A DNA stretch of 57,219 bases, from positions 1 to 57,219 of the forward strand of contig JASLRT010000091.1 of NCBI GenBank assembly GCA_030743815.1, in the 5' to 3' direction. This DNA comes from Candidatus Neomarinimicrobiota bacterium (GTDB lineage: Bacteria; Fidelibacterota; Marinisomatia; Marinisomatales; S15-B10). Both the position numbers and the translations under genes were made by a program. Below, piece after piece: positions 51,873 through 57,219 of this stretch (the first letter of the stretch is position 1; the number at the start of each line of letters is the position of its first letter). Below the pieces are notes generated by a model. The model searched no databases. It was given only the letters and a program-made list of their open reading frames with translations, and had not been told where the DNA came from.

Positions 51873-52565
51873 TCAACTCATTTCATCGTCTGATATCAGT
51901 CCATCGAGAATCTTAATCACACGGCTTGCATGTTCCGCAATGTACAGTTCATGCGTCACAAGGATAATGGTATTCCCCGCTTCCTGGAGCGTCACCATGA
52001 TTCTCATAATCTCCTTACCTGTTTTCGAATCGAGATTTCCCGTCGGTTCATCGGCGAGAATGATAGATGGATCAGTAATGAGGGCTCTGGCAATGGCGAC
52101 ACGCTGGCATTGTCCACCGGAAAGTTCATTCGGTCTGTGATCCATTCGATCACCCAGACCCACTTTATGCAAGGCATCTTCAGCTCTTTCACGACGCTCA
52201 TCAACAGACACGCCGGCATAAATAAGAGGCAGCTCCACATTCCTGAGAGCAGTAGATCGCGGGAGGAGGTTGAAAGTCTGAAATACAAAACCGATCTTCC
52301 GGTTGCGGATGGATGCGAGCTGATTTTCATCCATTTCATGAACCATTTCTCCCTCAAGCCGATAGGTTCCTTCCGTCGGTGTATCGAGGCAACCGATGAT
52401 ATTCATCAGGGTGGACTTTCCTGAACCAGAGGGGCCCATAATGGAAACGTACTCACCAGCAGTTATCTCGGCATCGATGCTGCGCAGAGCATGGACCTTC
52501 TGATCCTCACCGATCTCGTACACCTTTGTCACCTCCTTCAGACTGATGAGTGGCTCAACGGTCAC
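51873..52565 (-). CDS. MacB/LolD-like ABC transporter ATPase
   Basis: The 230-aa product has Walker [16 protein letters not shown], signature [15 protein letters not shown] and Walker [17 protein letters not shown], the form of the MacB/LolD/FtsE type. The Cys in SGGQCQR, where Gln or a similar residue is usual, is a small variation. Start GTG 52565 overlaps the CPBP protease stop (GTGA). Confidence 0.95.
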   Translation of the reverse strand: MTVEPLISLKEVTKVYEIGEDQKVHALRSIDAEITAGEYVSIMGPSGSGKSTLMNIIGCLDTPTEGTYRLEGEMVHEMDENQLASIRNRKIGFVFQTFNLLPRSTALRNVELPLIYAGVSVDERRERAEDALHKVGLGDRMDHRPNELSGGQCQRVAIARALITDPSIILADEPTGNLDSKTGKEIMRIMVTLQEAGNTIILVTHELYIAEHASRVIKILDGLISDDEMS

Positions 52566-53452
52566 GAGAAAGAAACCTCCCGAGTCAGTGATTTATCGGC
52601 GAAGTATAATGAGGCGACAAGAACAGCCAGCACGATGAAACCGGGCAAACCGGTTACACCGACAGTCAGGTCACTGCCACCACTGACGACCAGGATTGCC
52701 AGTCCGGCTGTAGCATTTAATGTCCCGTGCATAACGGCGGCCGCTATGACCGATTTCGACTTTAGCCTCACATATGAGATCAACGGCGCCATAAGCATAC
52801 ACCATAATGTCATCATGAACAGACCCAAAACTGGATGCTCAGGATAATTATGTCCGGCGAGGATCAGCGGCGCGTGCCAGACGCCCCAAATGAATCCGAT
52901 GACGAGGGATGACTTCCAGAAACCCATCACTCCCAGTTCCCTCTGTAGAAAGCCCCTCCATCCAAGCTCTTCACCAAAGGCAGGAATGGCATTGATAGTG
53001 AAGCCGACAAAAAGGCCCTGCATCAGCCCCAACCAGAAGGGATGAATAGGCATAGATGCCTGTTGCTCTCTAATCGCCTCCATCTGTTCGGGTGACATAT
53101 TGTATGCAAATCTCTCGTACATACCTTCCATGCCGGGCGAGAATTCCACACCCGGGATAAGAAAGCTTACTCCAAGCGTTACAATGGCGATAACCGGTGG
53201 CAACAGCCAAGCGACAAAAAACCACCGATTTAACCTGAAGCTGATCCCCAGAGGACCTCTCATCGCTTCTTTTGCCACGACTTTGTAAATGATAATAGCT
53301 ATCATCATCGGCACAAACATGTATCCGACTGCAAGAACGAGTCCCGCTGTGGACTGAAGTGAACCACCAAAAAGAAAGAAGAGACCGGCCACGATCCAGT
53401 TAACCAGGAAAGTCAGAATAATAAACTGAAAAGCTTTTTTAGAGATTAACAC
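52562..53452 (-). CDS. CPBP family intramembrane metalloprotease
   Basis: The 296-aa product is a polytopic membrane protein with the CPBP/ABI catalytic motifs: EELGWRG (Glu161, Glu162, Arg166), FIWGVWHAP (His193) and HGTLNAT. The family contains glutamic intramembrane proteases such as Rce1 homologues, and members in bacteriocin clusters act in maturation or self-immunity. Its GTG start follows the adaptor gene by 32 bp and it is coupled to the ATPase gene, so it belongs to the efflux operon. Substrate unknown. Confidence 0.88.
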   Translation of the reverse strand: MLISKKAFQFIILTFLVNWIVAGLFFLFGGSLQSTAGLVLAVGYMFVPMMIAIIIYKVVAKEAMRGPLGISFRLNRWFFVAWLLPPVIAIVTLGVSFLIPGVEFSPGMEGMYERFAYNMSPEQMEAIREQQASMPIHPFWLGLMQGLFVGFTINAIPAFGEELGWRGFLQRELGVMGFWKSSLVIGFIWGVWHAPLILAGHNYPEHPVLGLFMMTLWCMLMAPLISYVRLKSKSVIAAAVMHGTLNATAGLAILVVSGGSDLTVGVTGLPGFIVLAVLVASLYFADKSLTREVSFS

Positions 53453-53484
53453 TAGCTATAAAAATAATTCACAGAAAAAGGAAG

Positions 53485-54801
53485 CTATTTTTGTTCTGCT
53501 CCTTCTTCTTTGCCCTTTCCTCGCTCCTTTTTCACAATCGGGCTATTTTGTTGAAGCTCCCTAGAGATTGCCTTGTAACTTCCTGTCACAATCTGTTCAT
53601 CTTCCTTGAGACCGAACAGCACCTCGTAGTGAGTCTCACTGGAAAGTCCAACTTTCACCTTCCGTTGCTCAGCAAACTTCGACCCTTTCGGTTTGTCCAC
53701 ACCCTCTTCCCCGGATGAAACCACCGCGGTGTCGCTCATGACGAAGACAACTTCCACCATTTTTTGTCTTTTTTCTTTACCAGCGCTTTCTGGATTCCAC
53801 TCACCTTCCTGTTCATCACCGTGCCGGTCATCTCCAGCGGCGAACGATACCGGTTTCTCCGATCTTACGGTCAAAGCCTGAATCGGAATGGCCAATACAT
53901 CATCCTTAACATCAGTAATAACATTGACTGTAGCCGACATGCCCTGGCGTATTGAAGTTAGCACCTCGAGCATGGTGACTTTCACATTAAAATTGGTCAC
54001 CTGTTCCTGAGTGCCCAAGCCGGCAGTCTGGGCAACGTGAGCAATTTCCTTCACAATCCCATACAGTACGGTATCCTGGAATGCATCGATCTCAATCTCG
54101 GTAGAATCACCGACAGAGACATCGACTACATCATTCTCATTCACTTCTACCACCACTTCCATCTTGGTCAAGTCGGCAATAGTCATCAGGACGTCAGCCT
54201 GAAACATGGAACCGAGCGCCATCTCTCCCGCTTCCTTGCGTACTTCGGTAACGATACCGGTACTGGGCGCAAGCAGAGAAGTCTTGGAAAGATCGTCCAA
54301 CGACGATTTCAACGCTGCCCTCGAAAGTTCAACATCGCTTTCCGCCAGCTGAAACTGCGCTGTAGACGCTTCCAACTGTTGATTGGAAATCAACTGCTGC
54401 GAAAACAGTTTCTCATCTCTCTCTTTTGTGGCTGTCGCTTTCACCAGAGTAGCCTGAGCAGATTTAAGACGTGACTGAGTCTGTTCCGCCGCAGCCTCAT
54501 AACGAGTTCTATCGAGAGAAATTAGATGCTGACCAATCAGCACAGAATCCCCTTCCTCCACCATAATCTCCATGATCAGCGCACTGATATTGGCGCTGAT
54601 GTCCACCTGTCTTTCGGGCTGAATAGTTCCTGACGCAGTTACCTTGTGTACAATTTTCTGACGTTTTACCGATTCTGTCTGTACCTCGATGGGTTCCACT
54701 CCTGAACGTGCTATCTTAAATCCGACAACAGCCAGAATTACGACAGCAACAACGACAGCAATAATAATGTTGCGCCGCTTTTTGTTCTTCTTCTTTGCCA
54801 T
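53485..54801 (-). CDS. Periplasmic adaptor protein (MacA/HlyD type)
   Basis: The 438-aa product has an N-terminal anchor helix (about residues 10-28), a biotinyl-lipoyl-like half motif (ISANISALIMEIMVEEGDSV), an alpha-helical hairpin rich in Gln and Ala (about residues 115-180) and beta-barrel domains. An insertion with acidic and Lys-rich stretches (GDDRHGDEQEGEWNPESAG) precedes the C-terminal domain, and the tail is KKERGKGKEEGAEQK. It links the inner-membrane ABC pair to the TolC homologue. It starts 19 bp after the tolC-like gene. Confidence 0.9.
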   Translation of the reverse strand: MAKKKNKKRRNIIIAVVVAVVILAVVGFKIARSGVEPIEVQTESVKRQKIVHKVTASGTIQPERQVDISANISALIMEIMVEEGDSVLIGQHLISLDRTRYEAAAEQTQSRLKSAQATLVKATATKERDEKLFSQQLISNQQLEASTAQFQLAESDVELSRAALKSSLDDLSKTSLLAPSTGIVTEVRKEAGEMALGSMFQADVLMTIADLTKMEVVVEVNENDVVDVSVGDSTEIEIDAFQDTVLYGIVKEIAHVAQTAGLGTQEQVTNFNVKVTMLEVLTSIRQGMSATVNVITDVKDDVLAIPIQALTVRSEKPVSFAAGDDRHGDEQEGEWNPESAGKEKRQKMVEVVFVMSDTAVVSSGEEGVDKPKGSKFAEQRKVKVGLSSETHYEVLFGLKEDEQIVTGSYKAISRELQQNSPIVKKERGKGKEEGAEQK

Positions 54802-54820
54802 AATCTTTTCTTTTCTCCCG

Positions 54821-56140
54821 TTACATTTTGCTCATCATTGCATCAAGTTGAGCACGAAGAATTCTTCGGTCATAGGTAGTCCTTACAAGGGAACCATTTG
54901 CCCTTGCGACGGAAAGTTGCGCATCCAACACTTCCAAGATTGTGGCGGCGCCGAGATTATACCGCTCTTGTGCAAGACGCAGATCTTCCTCCGCCGACAC
55001 CTTCGACTCGCGGTAGATGGGAATTGTCTCTTGAACATTCTCCAATTGTTCCACCACCGAATCGAACTGCACTCTCAGATTCTTCAGCAAGGCGTCATAC
55101 TCCTCCTGTTGAATTTTATGTGCCACTTTTGCTTTTTCTACCTGACTCGACCGGGTAAGACCCGTGAAAAGCGGATACGAAATGGTGAGGCGCAACTGCT
55201 GGCGCCAGTTTTTATCAACATCGCTGTAGAGTTCTTCAAAAACATCTGAAGAACCGTCGAAGCCGAAAGAGGCAGAGAGGGTCGGGAGATAGCTTGCACG
55301 GGAAATCTTGAGGCTCAGGATGGCGCCGGCAATCTGAGTTCTCTTGGTTATGAGAGAAGGATGGTTCGCTTTTACTCCCTCCCAGAAATCGCTGTAATCC
55401 TCAATCGAGGTAGCCTCTTCGGGCTCATCAATTACCGAAAAGTCAGTATCAATATCCATCCCCATTAGAGTGGCAAGCTGGTTAAAAGAGTTCTTCACCG
55501 CCGCCTGCTGATTGAGGTACTGAACCCGCATGTCGCCCAGGAAGACCTTCTGTTTGAGCAGATCAGACTTTGCCACCTGTTCCACATCATACTGCCGCTG
55601 AACCCGTTCTACCTGTTGTTCGGCCACCTCCACCTGCTGGCGGACGACTTCAAGCAACTGAGCATCTTTGAGATACTGGTAAAACGCCTGCTTCACATTC
55701 CAGACAGTATTCACTCGGGTTCCTAGTTCCGATTCTACACTGAACCGGTAACTGTTACTTCCAGCCGCTATTTGATTCCACCACCTCCCACCATCGTAAA
55801 TGTTCTGATTTAGAGATAATCCTGCCGAATGGTACTCGCTCTCCGGAATGGGGAATCCGAACTGAGGGTTGAAATATGACCCTTGCTGAAAAGAGCCGGC
55901 ACTGTAACTCAATGTCGGCAAGATGGCCGAAAGAGACCCTCTCTTCTCCGTCGCCGCCGACATCACCATCAGTCCAGCCACCTTTACATCGGGATTGTTG
56001 TCCAGCGCCAGGCGGATACAGTCGTCAAGTGTGTACACGGTCTGGGCAGATATGATTGAAAATGGGAAAAAACCAAGGAGCACTAGTAGGATCGCGGCTT
56101 TGAATTTAGACAAGGCTTTTGAACAGAACAGTCGATTCAT
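54821..56140 (-). CDS. TolC-like outer membrane efflux protein
   Basis: The 439-aa product has a signal peptide (MNRLFCSKALSKFKAAILLV to SAQ) and two outer-membrane efflux repeats: TLDDCIRLALDNNPDV at the start and QERYNLGAATILEVLDAQ near the end, the usual TolC family signatures. Start is set at ATG 56140 because the signal peptide begins there; an in-frame GTG at 56191 would put 17 polar residues in front. First gene of the efflux operon; no strong promoter was recognised in the 137-bp spacer before it. Confidence 0.92.
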   Translation of the reverse strand: MNRLFCSKALSKFKAAILLVLLGFFPFSIISAQTVYTLDDCIRLALDNNPDVKVAGLMVMSAATEKRGSLSAILPTLSYSAGSFQQGSYFNPQFGFPIPESEYHSAGLSLNQNIYDGGRWWNQIAAGSNSYRFSVESELGTRVNTVWNVKQAFYQYLKDAQLLEVVRQQVEVAEQQVERVQRQYDVEQVAKSDLLKQKVFLGDMRVQYLNQQAAVKNSFNQLATLMGMDIDTDFSVIDEPEEATSIEDYSDFWEGVKANHPSLITKRTQIAGAILSLKISRASYLPTLSASFGFDGSSDVFEELYSDVDKNWRQQLRLTISYPLFTGLTRSSQVEKAKVAHKIQQEEYDALLKNLRVQFDSVVEQLENVQETIPIYRESKVSAEEDLRLAQERYNLGAATILEVLDAQLSVARANGSLVRTTYDRRILRAQLDAMMSKM

Positions 56141-56328
56141 CAGCAACTCGGTTGAACAGTAAAATTGGAAAACTCCCACTTCATCTTCCACTCCAATCCC
56201 CTATTAGACAATATAAAATCAGTAAAGTTGTCGACACCGTGAAAAGTTTTGTACTCAGTAACTCGTGCTATGTTCCCGTCATGCGCGTCAGAGCAGAGGT
56301 GAATATACATGATAGTTTCAGATAGATG

Positions 56329-57219
56329 CTATGCTTTAGGGGCTTTGTTTATTGTACTCGAATCACTATCAGAAGTTAAATCATTAATGATCTCATCTTT
56401 GATCTTGAGAAAGTAGTCGTAAGCCGCTTCGTAACTATTCTCAATCTCGCCGTCCAGAATGGCGTTCTCGATTGCCGTTTTGATCTTGCCGACGAGAGGA
56501 CCGGGAGAAATATGACACTCCTTCATGATAGTATCACCCCTCACGGGAGATTGAAACGCCAGAAAGGCATCTCTTTCCTCAACATCCTGCATCATTTTTT
56601 CAACGCGGTCAAAATTGCCGAGGTACTTCTTAACCAGGCGGGGGTTCTTTGACGTAATGTCAGCTCGGCAAAGTGTAAGCAGATCGTCCACCTCCTCACC
56701 CGCCGCCACCATGACCCGCCTGACGGCACTGTCCGTGACGCCTTCCTTCGCCAGAGAGATAGGTCTGAGGTGAATGGTCGTCAGCTTCTTCAGGTACTCC
56801 CTTGTGGCATTGGACAGCTTCATGCGCGCGGCCACGCGATCAATCATCTTCGCTCCCACTGCATCGTGACCATGGAACGTCCACCCCTTCTTCCGATGAA
56901 GCCTGCGGGTACGGGGTTTGCCGATATCGTGAACCAGCGCAGCGAATCGAAGATCAGGGTTATCCGTTTCCGGGGCAATATTATCCACTACCTGAAGCGT
57001 ATGGTAGAAGATGTCCTTGTGATGCCACTCGGCCGGTTGTTCCATCCCTGACATCTCGGCAACCTCGGGGAAGATAATCTCCATGAGGCCCACATGCTGA
57101 AGCATATCCAACCCGACGGACGGTTGCTCAGCTAACAGTATTTTGTAGAACTCCGCCGTGATTCGCTCCCATGAAACAATCTCGATCCGCTTCACTTGCC
57201 TGGATATACTCTCCATCAC
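56329..57219 (-). CDS. cca: CCA-adding enzyme / tRNA nucleotidyltransferase, C-terminal part
   Basis: The 296 visible residues are the RNA-binding and HD portion; the nucleotidyltransferase head lies beyond the right edge. VKRIEIVSWERITAEFYKIL is the link to the head domain. HHKDIFYHTLQVVDNI and LRFAALVHDIGKPRTR make the HD phosphohydrolase site. The tail (DSDSSTINKAPKA) is unstructured. The frame continues to the edge, so the apparent GTG at 57219 is not the start. A poly(A) polymerase of the same class is an alternative. The tRNA-Asn gene here needs CCA addition. Confidence 0.88.
   Translation of the reverse strand: MMESISRQVKRIEIVSWERITAEFYKILLAEQPSVGLDMLQHVGLMEIIFPEVAEMSGMEQPAEWHHKDIFYHTLQVVDNIAPETDNPDLRFAALVHDIGKPRTRRLHRKKGWTFHGHDAVGAKMIDRVAARMKLSNATREYLKKLTTIHLRPISLAKEGVTDSAVRRVMVAAGEEVDDLLTLCRADITSKNPRLVKKYLGNFDRVEKMMQDVEERDAFLAFQSPVRGDTIMKECHISPGPLVGKIKTAIENAILDGEIENSYEAAYDYFLKIKDEIINDLTSDSDSSTINKAPKA

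Overview
The window is a chromosomal segment of a Gram-negative-type (diderm, LPS-making) bacterium, close to half GC by eye. It carries Kdo synthesis genes (kdsA, kdsB, kdsC, kdsD), LPS transport genes (lptB, lptC), lpxH, a TolC-type outer-membrane factor, several lipoproteins and two large proteins with probable outer-membrane barrels. The mix of PD40/peptidase fusions, an Ig-like lipoprotein beginning CAAVGPPPGGP, the FG-GAP and multiheme-cytochrome genes, and hslVU, hflKC and rpoN in one run suggests the FCB side of the tree, perhaps a marine Marinimicrobia (SAR406)-like lineage. That placement is an inference from gene style only. There is no prophage, insertion sequence or CRISPR array. 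Apart from the pseudogene tract at 23.8-24.3 kb, no stretch over 300 bases lacks a gene.

Layout, left to right. 0-7 kb (minus): a secreted or envelope set read in the order M1-type peptidase with barrel, YVTN propeller lipoprotein, five-heme cytochrome c lipoprotein, FG-GAP protein running off the left edge. 7-10.7 kb (minus): a TlpA-like thioredoxin with its own promoter and terminator, then pyrF-pyrE-cyclophilin lipoprotein-patatin. 10.7-13.4 kb: tRNA-Asn, and a HIT protein, 70-aa membrane protein and sodium:solute symporter. 13.6-18.9 kb: an EF-G paralogue, mannose-1-phosphate guanylyltransferase with a small conserved-looking protein, and an Ig-like lipoprotein. 18.9-23.7 kb: sfsA and a transsulfuration set (CBS-like enzyme, two Cys/Met-metabolism PLP enzymes, a DUF123 GIY-YIG protein). 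23.8-26.2 kb (plus): a decaying island with an aldehyde dehydrogenase pseudogene, a flavin reductase-like gene and a degenerate, short AMP-binding homologue. 26.2-33.8 kb (minus): Ste24-like M48 protease, Nudix, tgt, radA, and a 1042-aa peptidase/PD40/barrel fusion. 34.0-36.9 kb (plus): lpxH, a HEAT lipoprotein and a coiled-coil protein.

36.9-49.2 kb (minus) is a tight run, gatC-kdsB-pyrG-kdsA-kdsC-kdsD-lptC-lptB-rpoN-hflK-hflC-hslV-hslU, mostly joined by ATGA/GTGA overlaps, with argF following. It links Kdo synthesis and CMP-Kdo activation (pyrG supplies CTP) to LPS export, sigma-54 and membrane or cytosolic protein quality control. 49.4-56.2 kb (minus) is a MacAB-TolC-like efflux operon with two different permeases and a CPBP protease inside it. 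56.3 kb to the right edge is the C-terminal part of a CCA-adding enzyme.

Almost every gene is on the minus strand; the only plus-strand genes are the 23.8-26.2 kb island and the lpxH group. Several spacers hold short degenerate repeats of the kind that expand and decay in intergenic DNA. No clearly new system stands out. The best candidates for follow-up are the four-gene secreted set at the left edge, the efflux operon with the embedded CPBP protease, the symporter with its small membrane partner, and the decaying plus-strand island.
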